Part shown: piece by piece, positions 42,871 through 54,379 of the stretch
How the letters are laid out: each line of letters begins with the position of its first letter
Numbering within the stretch: the stretch's first letter is position 1
Origin: Simmondsia chinensis
Taxonomy: Eukaryota > Streptophyta > Magnoliopsida > Caryophyllales > Simmondsiaceae
NCBI GenBank assembly: GCA_018398585.1
Contig: JAGTTD010000014.1
Span: 18,165,387-18,229,386, forward strand
Length of the DNA stretch: 64,000 bases
Direction: 5' to 3'
Position numbers and translations under genes: made by a program
The notes under the pieces: generated by a model
The model's input: the letters and a program-made list of their open reading frames with translations, nothing else
What the model was told of the DNA's origin: nothing
Database searches by the model: none

Positions 42871-43608
42871 CAACCATGTTATTATCCTGATCCTACTATC
42901 GAGGATTGCTTTTAGTTAGCATGTCCTGCTTTTGAGGTTGGTTCATGAGATCAACCTCAGAGATTTGAGATTCCTCCATTCGCTGGGGAAAATCTTCTTC
43001 GTGGAAATCATTTTTGATGTCATGCCTAGTTGGATTGACACGATCCAGTGGTTCCTCTAAGTTGATGCTGAGAGGGGAGTACTTCTTGTTCTCGGCTGAT
43101 TTTAATGCTAGGGCGTCCCTGGCAAGGTGATCCCACCAAGATTCTCACTCTTCTGAAGATGAGAGATTAGCCCATCTTTCAAGGTTTTTAAGAGTTGGCC
43201 CTCTACCAACAGTAGAAGGCCTAGACTCCGTCACTAGGTCTTCAAGATTCATATGCTCGGCTTGCTTGCCCTTATGGACCTTGGCTTCTTCTTGAGAGAG
43301 CTTGGTCAGGCAAGATTCAAGCGTAATTCTTCATTGAGCTGCCTTTTTTAGCAGATGTCTTCTTTTTTAAGTTTGAGTAAGGTTGAAGAGACAAACTACC
43401 TCATGGTTGAGGTTATTCCTCCTCCAAACTTTACCAAACCTGACACCCGATGGCTAGTACCCTGACTATTGTGGTGCCGAGTTGGTATCCACATCAAGTA
43501 AATTATATTTTGGGTTCCCTGTCCTCATCATTATTTGAGTCATTGGCATAGAACCACGAGAAAGCCTTGATGATGACATCCCTATGGAAGGAGCTCTCCC
43601 TTTCTTTG
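42871..43608 (-). pseudogene. Element A2 gag-protease linker
   Basis: Colinear on the minus strand with A 13320-13930 (words such as GAAGAATTACGCTTGA, CCATAAGGGCAAGCAAGCC), with many stops. It ends at the LTR of the SIRE-like element. The A2 gag and 5' LTR are not found further right in the window. Confidence 0.6.
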
Positions 43609-45080
43609 TGAAGGCCCAAAGAGCAACCTAAGAGGGGGTGAATTAGGTTCTTTTGCTATTAAATGAAAAATTAGACTTTAAGAACCAAAAATTAAATTGA
43701 AAACTACACAATGACTATGAAATGAAAAAGATAAAGGTAAGAATAAAACGATGCACAGATTTTTATAGTGGTTCATTTACAAACCGGAAGCAAGTCCATT
43801 GCTCCGGTGACTACTCTTGGTCACTTGAGCCTTTAACTCATCTTGATGATCCTTTTTAAAACTGGGATCAGGATCCAACCATTGCAATCAGTCTTTTTAT
43901 ACGTAGGCTCAAGACCCAACCTTTACAACCGACCCTTTTGTCATAGTAGGCTCAGGATCTAACCTTTACAATAAAAAATTGAAATAAAGCAATGAAAGAT
44001 TTCAAGAACTGAAACTCTTCACTCTTTCAAGAGTGAATTGAAAATAGATCAAGCTTAGCCAAAGCCAAGGATGTGCCAATTAAACTCAATTATGAACAAT
44101 AAAGAGAACTAGTAATGCTTAAGAAAAACTTTAAACAAAACTTGAAATCAGACTGTTAAAGCATAAGAAGTAAGAGACTTTTACCAAAGAATGCTTAGAG
44201 AGTATTGGATGATTTAAGAACAAAGCATTCAAGCCCTATTTGTAGAAAAATGAGAGCCTAGGGGACTTTCAAAATGTTAGAAAAAAGACTAGGAAAGAAA
44301 TAAAGTCAAAAGCAGCCGTTTAGAGCCTTTTCGGGCTATGTGTCGACTTACAGGGGTTGTGTGTCGACACACAGGAACTCTAGAGGGCTATTGCATGTCT
44401 GTGTGTCGACACTTAGCATGCTTGGGTGGATTTGAATGTTCTTTTACCATTTAGCTTGATTGAATGATTGATTACCATATTAGCTAAGCAAAATTAATTG
44501 ATTGATTAATAATCATATTAGCTTAATTTTTTAATTAATTTCTTTTATTTTGCTCATTCATTTACAATATTAATTGATTCAATCAAGCAAAAAATCACCC
44601 ATTTAAAATTTGATCTTGTTTGATTTGAGCATGCTTTTCATAATACTAATCTAGAAAAATATTTTCATTGACAAACTAGATTGGCTTGAATTTGACTTGA
44701 ATATTTTTCAAATAAAATTTGGAAAACAAATCTCAAAAATATTTCAAAAACATTTTTGTTAGAGCATCACATATCAATGTTGAGATTTTGGATCAATTGA
44801 TATATCCCAATCCTAAGTCCAAGAAAATAGAAATAAATGACTTAAAATGCTTGGACTCAGATCTGGTTTTCTTCATTTTGGATGAATCTTCTCTTCAACT
44901 TTGATCTCTTTTCCTCTTAATTCATCATCTTAGAAAGCTTGATATCAACATGATCAGCCTTGATGTTTTCTAGCATTGTTATGAGTCACTTACAAACTGG
45001 ATTAGAACAATTTAAATACATGACTCACTGAATGATTGTTATCATAAAAATTACAATATAATTGGCCTTTTGGGACAACA
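43609..45080 (-). repeat. 3' LTR of the SIRE-like element (1472 bp)
   Basis: On the minus strand TGTTGTCCCAAAAGGCC...CTTTGGGCCTTCA. It contains the palindromic word GTGTGTCGACACAC (about 44361-44374) and a second GTGTGTCGACAC (44401-44412). The left edge borders A2 at 43608. Confidence 0.75.
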
Positions 45081-46397
45081 ATCTCCCCCCTTTTTGATGA
45101 TGCCAAATATTTGGTGTTTTCTCTTGAAAAAATTAAAGTTGAAGTACATAATTCACCATAAAAATATTGACTACTCAAATCATACAAATTCTCACTTTAT
45201 ATCACTTTATATCAAGTCAGCATGTTAAAAGTTCAAACTCAATTGTCTCCCCCTATGTTGAATATCAACATCATTTTTAACATTCATAATCAAATACAAA
45301 CTTCATACCATGGTTGATGCATTCTAGGAGTTAGATGTTCAATAACTTTTACTAAGCATCATTTTGATAACATGAAACAACTAAACATGAATCAACTATA
45401 CATCATCAACTACACACCAATTTTTCTCCTCCTTTGTTTTCAACAAAAAGCATAAGATAAGGGATAGAGAAAGTGACAACTCCCCCTATTAAAAGCAATA
45501 AGAGCATACATAAATACAAAGAATGATGCGCATTCTCAAATATTGGTAACATTTCATTCACTTTAAGTAAAGTGATGTACATTAAATGAAAAATGTAGCT
45601 CCAAATTTTCGAAAGAAAAATCTAAGGAGTTGGGGGTCTTTATTAAAAACTGTTCCAAATAGTCATAACAAATGTAGAGATTTATTCAAAATTGTTGGAG
45701 AAAATGAAATCTTGGTGAAAATAGATGATTTTTCACTAAGAAAGCAAGAAAAGTGAAGAAACCAAGCAAATTTAAAAAAAATATATATATATTTGTGGTT
45801 CATTTTTGACTTAGGTTTTGTAAGAAAGATAAACTTTTGGAAAAAAAATCCAAGGTTTTAGTGTTAAAAAGTTGATAAAAACTTGATTTTGAATGAAATT
45901 TTGACAAGAGAGGTGAGGTTTGTGGAGGGAAGATGAATGAGTGAAGAGATGAAAGTGAAATAAAGTTGTAAAAGGAGTGAAGGAAAAGTTAAAAAAGGGG
46001 GTATGTGCTGTTGTTCCGTGAGGATACCTATGTGTGGACACATACACTCTCTTTGTCAACACACAGCAAAGCAGTGTCGCTCACTGCAAGTCTGTGTGTC
46101 GAGACATAGAAGATAGAGCACGACTCTAGTTTTTTTTGTGTGTGTGAGGTTTTTCTTAATTGAAATACCCCTTTTTAAAAAAAATTGTCCAAGTTCCTAT
46201 ATTCATGAGTTGGATAAGAATACTTGGTTCATTAGAGCTCTTTCATGTTGAGTGTTAAAACTTAATGTTGAATGCAAGCAATCAAATTCAAGTAGTTAAA
46301 TTGCCCATGCCAATTCTAGTTCTAATATCACAAAATATTTCTTTATCTAGAGGTTTAGTAAAATTGTCCGCTAATTAATTGTTTATGGGGACAAATT
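45081..46397 (-). other. SIRE-like element: polypurine tract and non-coding 3' region
   Basis: 45081-45099 is, on the minus strand, a polypurine tract ending AAAAAGGGGGGAGAT next to the LTR. The remaining ~1.3 kb has no credible coding; 45811-46062 (minus, 83 codons) is low-complexity. A second cluster of GTGTGTCGA-type words lies at 46020-46105, and an AT dinucleotide run near 45779-45791. Confidence 0.6.
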
Positions 46398-46745
46398 TCA
46401 CAATGACATCTCTTTTAAGCACATGATCACGAATGAAATGATCTCTAACCTCAATATGCTTTGTTCTAGAATGTTGAGCCGGATTTTAGTTAAGCATATA
46501 GCACTAGTGTTATCGCACATTATGAGATCATGGTCAATATGAATGTCATAGTCATTTAATTGATGCATTAACCACAATATTTGAGCACAACAACTTCCAC
46601 ATGCAACATATTCGGCGTCGGTGGTAGATAAAGCAATGGAATTTTGCTTTTTGCTAAACCATGACATCAATGCATGACCACGAAATTGACAAGTACCACT
46701 AGGTGATTTCCAGTCCACTTTGTATCTGGCAAAATCCGTAGCACT
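46398..46745 (-). pseudogene. SIRE-like element RNase H
   Basis: 106 open codons: DWKSPSGTCQFRGHALMSWF, SKKQNSIALSTTDAEYVACG, then MCDNTSAICLTK, which are the copia RNase H signatures (the Asp/Glu/Asp positions in WFSKKQ..STTEAEY..CDNTSA; here STTDAEY has Asp for Glu). After IRLNILEQS the frame drifts (expected NPIQHSRTKHIEIRHHF). Confidence 0.85.
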
Positions 46746-46959
46746 ATATCCAATAAAATCAAAGAAATCACATTTAGGGTAGAAGAAGCTTAGGGTAGGA
46801 GTACTAACCAGGTGTCAAAAAATTCATCTTATGGCACATAAATGAGATTCTTTAGGACATGCTTAAGATCTAGCACATAAGCATACACTAAACAATTTAT
46901 CAGGCCTGCTGACGGTAAGGTAAAGAAGCGATCTGATCATACCTCTCTATATAGCTTTT

Positions 46960-47665
46960 GATCCACCTTTTCACTCTTTCATCCATATCTAGCTTAAGAG
47001 TTGAGCTCATTGGGTTGTGATTGCCTTAGATGTGATTGGCTTAGTTTATGAAAATTCTATCATTGCCATGCTTGATTTGCAATCTAAGGATGTAGTTGAG
47101 TTCTCCATCATACTAATGTCAAATTCCCTACTCATAAGATTTGCAAATTCTTCATAAAGAGATAGATTAGTAGTACCAAATACTATATCATCAACATAAT
47201 TTTGCACAATAAGAATATAATTTCTAGAGTGTTTGATAAAAAGTGTGGTGTCAACCTTTCCTCTTCAAAATCTATTTTGCATTAAAACGGAACTCTATCT
47301 CTCATACCAAGCTTTAGAAGCTGGTTTCAATCCATAGAGAGCCTTTTTGAGTTTAAAAACATAGTTAGGAAATTTGTTATCCTCAAATCCAAGTGGTTGT
47401 TCAATATAAACATCTTCTTCAATAAAACCATTTAAACATGCACTTTTTACATACATTTGAAAATTTTTGAAATTTTTAATTGAAGCAAATGCACATAAGA
47501 GTCTAATAGCTTCTAATCTAGCAATGGGGCAAAGGTTTCCTCATGGGCTATACCTTCTTCTTGGGTTATAGGCTTTAGCTACTAAGCTTGCTTTATTTCC
47601 TAGCAAGTTACATTCTTCATCTTTCTTGTTGCGGTAGACCCAATTGGTGATGATGTTGGGGTCTA
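46960..47665 (-). pseudogene. SIRE-like element reverse transcriptase
   Basis: Minus-strand reading: IARLEAIRLLCAFASIKNF, QMYVKSACLNGFIEEDVYIE, QPLGFEDNKFPNYVFKLKKA, LYGLKPASKAWYER, and VQNYVDDIVFGTTN near 47200. The catalytic YVDD is intact, but stops after WYER and after QNRF and a frameshift near the N-terminus inactivate it. The N-terminal part (NWVYRNKKDE) runs up to the solo LTR at 47671. Confidence 0.87.
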
Positions 47666-47670
47666 TCCAC

Positions 47671-49627
47671 TGTTAGAAATAGTGTCCTGAAATCCAAATT
47701 TATTCTACTCATATTATTTTATTAACAAATAAAATTGAAGTTTCAGCCGTTTCCTCAATTAATTTGTGTAAGTGAGCATATATATTGCATGTGATATTTT
47801 TTTTTAAGTATTATCCATGAGATAGATAGAGTCCTCAAATTACATTTTACATATTCGTTCTAAGTGGATAATGAGATTAAGCCACAGATAAACTTGAAAC
47901 AAATGGTATGGAATGTTATTTGAATAACTCGTGGTCGACGATGAGCTTGGGCTACTTGTCTGATAAGACCATGACTCAACACTTTAGATGACTTATCTTG
48001 ATCATGTGGATGGTGATCTAAAAGTGTTATATTAGTGTGTTTAATAAGATTGACACACTGAGTTGGATCGTGTGAGTTGCTTATTTCTATACTACTATCA
48101 AAGATGAGTGATTCATGTTTTACTGTTTGAACTACGACTCTAAATCCTGGGAGTATTCTAGACTTGTGCACAGAGCGTTAATTAATTTGGTGTACTATAA
48201 GTAAGGTCTAGATGAATGACTGAATTCTCACATACATTGGGTAGCTGCATGAAGTGTGACAAGGATTAGGTATTCAATAGGGAATCTACAATCTCTTATT
48301 AGATACATATGTCCCCTTAGTTGATTCACAAGTGTTTAAGTGATTCGGAAACTTTGGCCAAAGTGTTCCAGGTGTTTGACATTTGAAATTTATACCATGA
48401 ATATACTTAAGTATAAATGAATCACTTAATGAAGGGCGAGTCAGTAACTAATGGAGAAGCTGCGAGAAGGATAATAGTTGTAGTTATATTTATTCTTTGT
48501 CATAGACATCTAGTGAAGGGGTTGTTGTCATCAATATAATCTATTTGCCAAATATCGAATAATTGGTTTAAGTCTAGAGTGTAGAGAAATTTATTTAGTG
48601 GAATTAAGTATCATTAAATGATAATTAAATTTTATCATGAGATGGTTAATTCAACCTATTTGGAGCTAGATTAAAATTGTCCATGAGGTCGCTGTGCAAG
48701 CCTTTATATTTTATATTTATTTTTATCGAAAATATTGAAGAATTCATGAGATGAGTAAATTTAAATTTGTCAAACATTATTCATGACATGAATAAAAATT
48801 AAAAATTGTAAAATAAAATAATTTAGAAAATTAAAATTAAGATGAATTTATACATGTGCGAAACAAAGGCAAAAAAAAAAAAAAAAAAAACAAAAGGAAG
48901 GGGGGCAAAAAACGAATAGGTCTCGCGATTCGCATGAAGTACCAACAGCCAATCAGCAACATGGGCTGCTGAGGGTGTTGATCTGCGCCTTCGGGCATGG
49001 ACCAATCACCGTGTGCCACGTGGCACGCGGTGACAGGACTAAAACATGCGGGCCAGAAAATGCTGCATTTTAATGTATTTTGAAATCAAACGTCACATTT
49101 GTTTCAAAAATTGCGCATCCCACATTGATTTATTTTCAATTTTTCACTCCGATATCCTGCTATAAATATAGGTACCGATTTTATGGTTTGGTAATTTTTT
49201 AGTCCAATTAATTTCGAATTAAAAGGCTTCCCAAAGTTTTGACTTTCAGAGTCCTAATTTAATATTTTTCGGAGCCCACTGTCCTGGCGTTCCGAGGTTA
49301 TTGCGCAGAAGGCCACTAGGTCTCAGTTTTCTCAACTTTCTCAGAGTTTTATCTTTCTAGTATTCTTTATATTGGAGCAATTCCATGTATGCCTTTCTTT
49401 CCTTCTCTTTTAAGTTTTTTGCTTATTTATTTACTTTTTTTATTATGACTGTTTTAAGTTCATGTTATTGTGATGAATATATTAGAGTAGAAGCCTGTAT
49501 ATTTAAATCTATAGATTTAAAATTAGGAATTTTAAATCAGCCTTAGGTTTAAAATTAAGAATTTTAAACCCTTCCACTATGTTAACTTTGTTAAATTAGG
49601 GAAAAAAATTTTTAATTCGTCCCAACA
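47671..49627 (+). mobile_element. BARE/Angela-like solo LTR (1957 bp)
   Basis: TGTTAGAAATAGTG...CGTCCCAACA. TCCAC at 47666-47670 and TTCAC one base after the right end look like a target duplication with one mismatch. It follows the LTR of H (56626-58147) through the GATAAG/ACTTGTCTGATAAGAC and TGGTGATCTAAAAGTG blocks. TATAAATATA lies at 49161-49170. The A20 run at 48871-48890 (approximate) and two overlapping minus-strand frames near 48820-49019 are not credible genes. Confidence 0.85.
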
Positions 49628-49633
49628 ATTCAC

Positions 49634-50254
49634 AAGTTCCTACACATCAATTCTCTTGAATTAATTTAGCTCTTCCTCCATTGCCGTTATCTAATTTGGA
49701 TCATTAAGAGCTTCATCTATGTTCTTGGGTTCTTTAAGAGAGATGAATGTAGCTAGATGACAATATTCGGTCAATGCATGCCTTGTTCTTACACCTTAGG
49801 AGGGATAACCAATGATTTTACTTGTTGGTTGATCCTTCAAGAATTTCCAATCTCAGGGCAAGTCTTCCTCTTTGGATTCTACAGTTTGGCTATTTCTTTT
49901 TGGTTCATCCATTTGAGCTTTGAGTTTATCCATTTCTTGCTCATCAGATGAGGGCGTGATGTTTATTGGTTTGATTACTATATCATCATCATCACATGGA
50001 ATTTTTGACGATAAGACATTAGTTTCATCAAAAGCCACATGTATAGACTCTTCTACAACCTGTGTCTTTTTATTATAGACTCTATATGCTTTGCTAGTTA
50101 GGGAATATGCAATAAAAGTACCTTCATCTACTCGTGGATCAAATTTATCAAGGTTTGTTTTCCCATTGTTGTGAATGAAGCATTTGCACCCAAAAGGTTT
50201 GAAGTATGCAATATTTAGTTCTCTACCTTTATAAAGTTCGTAGGGTAAAATTCA
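49634..50254 (-). pseudogene. SIRE-like element integrase tail and IN-RT linker
   Basis: Minus strand from about 50248: LPYELYKGRELNIAYFKPFG, CKCFIHNNGKTNLDKFDPRV, DEGTFIAYSLTSKAYRVYNK, then VEESIHVAFDETN and an acidic linker (MDKLKAQMDEPKRNSQTVES). This is the GKTP-YELWKGRKPN...FGCKCF region at the end of copia integrase. Sequence beyond 50254 no longer matches. Confidence 0.85.
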
Positions 50255-50428
50255 ACTGTAGTAGAGATAATCAAATATTTTAAATAAGTCTTTGACTAGA
50301 GAACTAGTAGCATGAGAACAACTAAAGAGAAAGATGATAGACACAAGATTGTGTTAAGAAAGTTTAGTTCAATAACATGTCATATGATGATGGCTTATTT
50401 TATTGAACTGGAATTCTTGATGCAAATA

Positions 50429-50929
50429 TGTCATGACTCGAGATTTAGGATTAAGTACTAATAGTCCATGGTTGTAATAAAATAGTATAAGTCATTAGTA
50501 TAAGTCAATAGTATAAGTTAATTAATGTATTAGTATAAGTCAATTAAGGCACTTGTATTAGTTTGTGTGTGTAAGTAGGTTGGTATGCTAGTTAAGAGGA
50601 GTTAGTTGTGGCAGTTAGTAGAAGTGGCAGTTAGTAGAAGTCAAATAAGTCAAGAGTGGCGGCTATGAGGGAAGAGTTGGTTGTGTGTGTTGTCCAAGTT
50701 CAATGTATTTCCAGGTATTAGGAATTAGTATAAAATACAGGGATCTATCTTGTAATCCTTAATTGATAAATGAAAATTGATTCTGTTCTTTCTCTCCACC
50801 CAAATTCTCTGTATTTCTCATTTCAATTTCTCTAAAGTCTCATCTAAATTCTCTAGTTCTCTTCTCATCTTCACTCCAATTCTTCACCTTTTGTAAGTCA
50901 TGATCCCAGAGTAATCTTGAATCATGACA
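50429..50929 (+). repeat. 5' LTR of element E (501 bp)
   Basis: TGTCATGACTCGAG...GAATCATGACA. It is longer than the 3' LTR by about 33 bp because of extra copies of an ATTAGTATAAGTCA unit near 50487-50525. Confidence 0.92.
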
Positions 50930-50931
50930 AT

Positions 50932-50944
50932 TGGTATCAGAGCC
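50932..50944 (+). other. Primer binding site of element E (initiator-Met tRNA type)
   Basis: TGGTATCAGAGCC, perfect, two bases after the LTR. Confidence 0.92.
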
Positions 50945-51789
50945 TTAATTTGCTTCCAAATCAAGTAGATTGATATCTAGTTATTGAGCACTTAAACAAG
51001 AATATTATGCATAAGGTTTAGATTTAATCTAGTTGTTGTAGTAACATTGAAGCTGAGCCTACGTTGGTACTGATCAAGGAATTAAGCTCAGATTGTTTAG
51101 TTTTGGTTCAGATCGGGTAGCAAATAGATAGAGAATGTCAAGCATTATCATATGCTTGGAATTAAAGCTTTGTTGAATTGTGATTGAACTTACGACTGTA
51201 CTAGATCAAGTGATCAATGCTTTTAACTGTTGATTTGTTGTGATATAGCTGATTTAGTCAAGAATTGAGCTAAATCATTTAGGTCTTGCTGCATATTAAG
51301 TGGATTGATCAAATATTGCTCTTAAGAAGTTACAGAACAGATCAAATTGCGTGGAACAAGATTCAGTGCAACAAAAAAAAAATGTTATCTGGAAGGCTGA
51401 AGTGATGCGATTTAAGTGCACTTAGTTTAGATTTCAGTTGAGCATAAGCATTGAGATTAGATGCTATTGTGCTCAATTCCAGAAGTTAATCAGCTGCTGT
51501 AGTGTTGATTAATTTAGCTCCAATCAAGACCGAAAATGAACACTACACCCTTGGTAAAAATTTCGAATGTCCTGTATCCTATTACCAAAAATATCATTCA
51601 TGAAGTTTTTTGTCCCTATGGTTATATTGTACGGATTGAAGTCAATTCAATATCAATCGTAGAAGTTGAAGCTCAAGTGACCTATACTTAAAAAAAAGAT
51701 GCTGAAAGAGCACACAACCAATTATATGGGCGAAACATATATGACTATTGTTGTGTGATGGACATTCAAGTTCTTAGTCCTTAAAAGGA

Positions 51790-52823
51790 AATCGGAGAAG
51801 AAAAAGAAGAAAATGTGGAGCAACTTGGGCAGAAGATTAAGCAGCTTCTTCAAAGGTTGCTGGCCACAATGCAAGTAATGCTACAACTAAGAGAGGAGGA
51901 GGTCGTAATTGAGCGAGATCAGCACGAGGTTGTGATTGAACCTTCAAATATGCAAGATCAACAGCATCAGAGAGAAGATACAACATCTCTTCAAGCTTGT
52001 GTGTCAACATTACAGCTTAAGGAAATTGATTTGCAGCAGACTCATATGCCATTGGTGAATGAGAATTTGGTTCAGTAGCAAAATTGGCAATCACAAGAGG
52101 TTGAGCTGGATGCTCGAGTCAAGAGCACACAAGTGGTTAAAAGAGTAACAAATCAAGCACATCTAAGGCTTATTGATATAAGGGAGAAGAACTGAGTGTT
52201 GCAATGGGAATTGATCTACATTCATCGTAGAAAATTGAGCAACAAGTTAGGCAAAATGTGAATGGTTGTGATTGAATTAGCCTAAATTTGGGAGCTGCGG
52301 TTGTAAACTAGAGTAGTAACAGCACACAAGGCCTTGAGATTCAAAATAAGTTGGGTTTAGTTGAATTTCAGAAGTTCAATCCTGCAGATTCAGTAGCATT
52401 TCAGGATAAGGGTGAACCATTGCAAGTTGTAGAGCCACTGAAGGTTGCAGCTCAAGAATTGCAAGTATACATTGAGGTCATGAGCATTATAAATTTACGA
52501 TTGAAGTTCATATTGCAGCAAGGAATTCAAATCAAATTGGTAGTTCACTTTAACCTCAAGAAATGTTATTTGAGCAAGAGATTAAGAAAGATGGAAAAGC
52601 CAATCTTGGTCTACCATGGCAGACCTCCAGATTTTCTACTTCTTAAATCAAACAAAGTGGTTCTGGAAAAGCTTTATAAGTTCAAGAATATGAAGTTGAA
52701 GCAGCTCAAGGTCGTGTTAATGTCAATTGATAAACTTGGGGCATATTCTTGGATCAAATGGACCTTCAAGAGGCAAGAAAGGGCCTGTGTTCTTCCAGAA
52801 ATATGGAAAAACTAGCAGGGAAG

Positions 52824-52855
<32 letters not shown>

Positions 52856-53490
52856 GGCTGCAGTACAAACCAACTTTGCTAAGAGGCATTCTATTGCGTC
52901 TTCAACACACACGGCAGATTTAATTCAGCTAAAAAATAAGCAAATTCATATCAAAGTGCAAGTTCAATTGAGTGGAGTTGTTGTTTATTCGTCTAAGAAC
53001 ACCAACAGCAGGCCCCTTGATTAAAGAGAAGTGAAGCTTGCTGTTAGAAACTGCAGTGAAGAAACCAGCAGTGAAATGTTGCAAGTAGACTTATGGGATA
53101 TACAACCTCATGTTTGGAGCCAAAGAAGTGGAATAAATCAGTCTAAAGTAGCTCCAAGGTGAAGAATGAGAAAAGGAAGTTCCAAGGGATAAGATACAGG
53201 AACAATCAAGGAAGAATCTTTGGAATTGGTGATGTGGTCAAGCATATTCAGTTGGGTTCTTGTGCTGAATTAACAAGGAATGTTGATCAAGAGTTGGGAG
53301 CTTGTATTGGTCAAGTGAAGAGCAAAGGACATCTCTCTAAAGTACAAGCTAATGTTAGGCCACCTGAGTATCTTGGGTTTTACTTCAACAGCCAGTATAG
53401 CGATGGAATGCAACAGCCACTACTTTTTTCCCCCCTCAAGCAACATGTGAATGATCAGAAGCACAAGTGCTGCAGGCTGCTGAGCGAATA
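51790..53490 (+). other. Element E internal ORF remnants of unknown function
   Basis: Three open stretches: 51815-52078 (87 codons, QKIKQLLQRLLATMQVMLQL, Gln/Leu-rich coiled-coil-like), 52351-52815 (154 codons, holding the segment shared with E2 from 52591), and 53159-53491 (110 codons, basic, no motif recognised). A T28 run (52828-52855) ends the middle one. None shows a known retrotransposon domain. The first may be a gag N-terminal relic; the rest are unexplained. Confidence 0.4.
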
Positions 53491-53610
53491 GCTGGTTTTC
53501 ATTGAGGGTTCAACAGGAGATGTACATGTGCTTCAATAATGCTCTTGTAGCTGCCCCATGGTATCAAAAAGAGTACTTCTCTACTAAGATTCTTGCGGAC
53601 AAGAATCTCT

Positions 53611-53625
53611 AAAGGGGGGGAGTAT
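53611..53625 (+). other. Polypurine tract of element E
   Basis: AAAGGGGGGGAGTAT immediately before the 3' LTR, the primer for plus-strand synthesis. Confidence 0.88.
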
Positions 53626-54093
53626 TGTCATGACCCGGGATTTGGGATTAAGTACTAATAGTCCATGGTTGTAATAAAATAGAATAAGTCAATTAGTGTA
53701 TTAGTATAAGTCAATTAGTGCACTTGTATTAGCTTGTGTGTGTAAGTAGGTTCATATGTTTGTTGAGAGGAGTTAGTTGTGGCGATTAGTAGAAGTGGCA
53801 GTTAGTAGAAGTCAAATAAGTCAAGAGTGGTGGCTGTGAGGAAAGAGTTGGTTGTGTTTGTTGTCCAAGTTCAATGTATTTCCAAGTATTAGGAATTAGT
53901 ATAAAATAGAGGGATCTATCCTATAATCCTCAATTGATGAATGACAATTGACTTTATTCTTACCCTAACTCTCTCTACTTCTCATCTCAATTTCTTTAAA
54001 TTCTCACCTAAATTCTCTAGTTCCCTTCTCATCTTCACTCTAATTCTTCACCTATCCTAAGTCATGATCCAAGAGTAATCTTGAATCGTGATA
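53626..54093 (+). repeat. 3' LTR of element E (468 bp)
   Basis: TGTCATGACCCGGG...GAATCGTGATA; the terminal CA has become TA. Followed by AAATA. Confidence 0.92.
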
Positions 54094-54379
54094 AAATATT
54101 GATAGCCAATCTCAAAAGGATATGATCCTGACTTACCTATCAAGATCTTTCAATTGGTTTAGGCCGGATACATTGAGTAATAGAGATTGCTCATTATCTA
54201 AACTGATGAAACTACAGTTAGAGAGAAAAAGGTGTCATGAGAACTAAGGGAAGAGTCCACTTAGTGTAAGCATCTATCTTAGGAATTAGGAACCTCAACA
54301 GGGTAAAATAAAACATGAGTCAAAATAACTGTGTCTGTTTTATAAAAGCACTGGACATTAGTATTTAAAAAGAATTGCT

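Larger units (their letters stand above)
19252..43608 (-). mobile_element. Element A2: second Tat-lineage copy of family A, minus strand, with antisense gene
   Basis: Runs right to left: linker and protease (42871-43608, 40464-40643, 38573-39034), RT (37301-37783), RNase H (about 36060-36480), integrase (34864-35921), an antisense gene on the plus strand (31.9-34.6 kb), then the 3' LTR at left, ending TGTCTAATTTATTTTG (19252). It is interrupted by D within the LTR, by a solo B-family LTR and by E2. The gag and 5' LTR side is replaced by the SIRE-like element at 43609. It retains the pol modules that A lacks, but all have disabling changes. Confidence 0.82.
43609..50254 (-). mobile_element. 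SIRE/Maximus-like Ty1/copia element, minus strand, 5' truncated
   Basis: From right to left: integrase tail and linker (49634-50254), RT (46960-47665), RNase H (46398-46745), a long non-coding 3' region, polypurine tract and 3' LTR (43609-45080). Domain order IN-RT-RH is that of copia. Long untranslated 3' region, LTR length and sequence of RT/RNase H fit the SIRE/Maximus lineage. A BARE-like solo LTR sits in it. The 5' half (gag, protease, integrase core, 5' LTR) is missing at the junction with H near 50254. Confidence 0.82.
50429..54093 (+). mobile_element. Element E: non-autonomous gypsy-type LTR element, complete
   Basis: AAATA flanks both sides (50424-50428 and 54094-54098). LTRs are 50429-50929 and 53626-54093. 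It has an initiator-Met primer site and a clear polypurine tract. The 2.7-kb interior has no protease, RT or integrase signature, so it relied on a related autonomous element; the CT-rich LTR tail and the AAGAATCTCTAAAGGGGGGG end resemble chromovirus D/F. E2 and the solo LTR at 12827 are family members. Confidence 0.9.

Noticed and set aside
48823..49019. Two overlapping minus-strand frames in the solo LTR at 47671-49627
   Set aside because: The phenylalanine-rich runs are the poly-A tract read backwards; there is no gene there.
52749..53024. 91-codon frame crossing the T28 run in element E
   Set aside because: It is open only because poly-T translates as phenylalanine; no conservation with E2.
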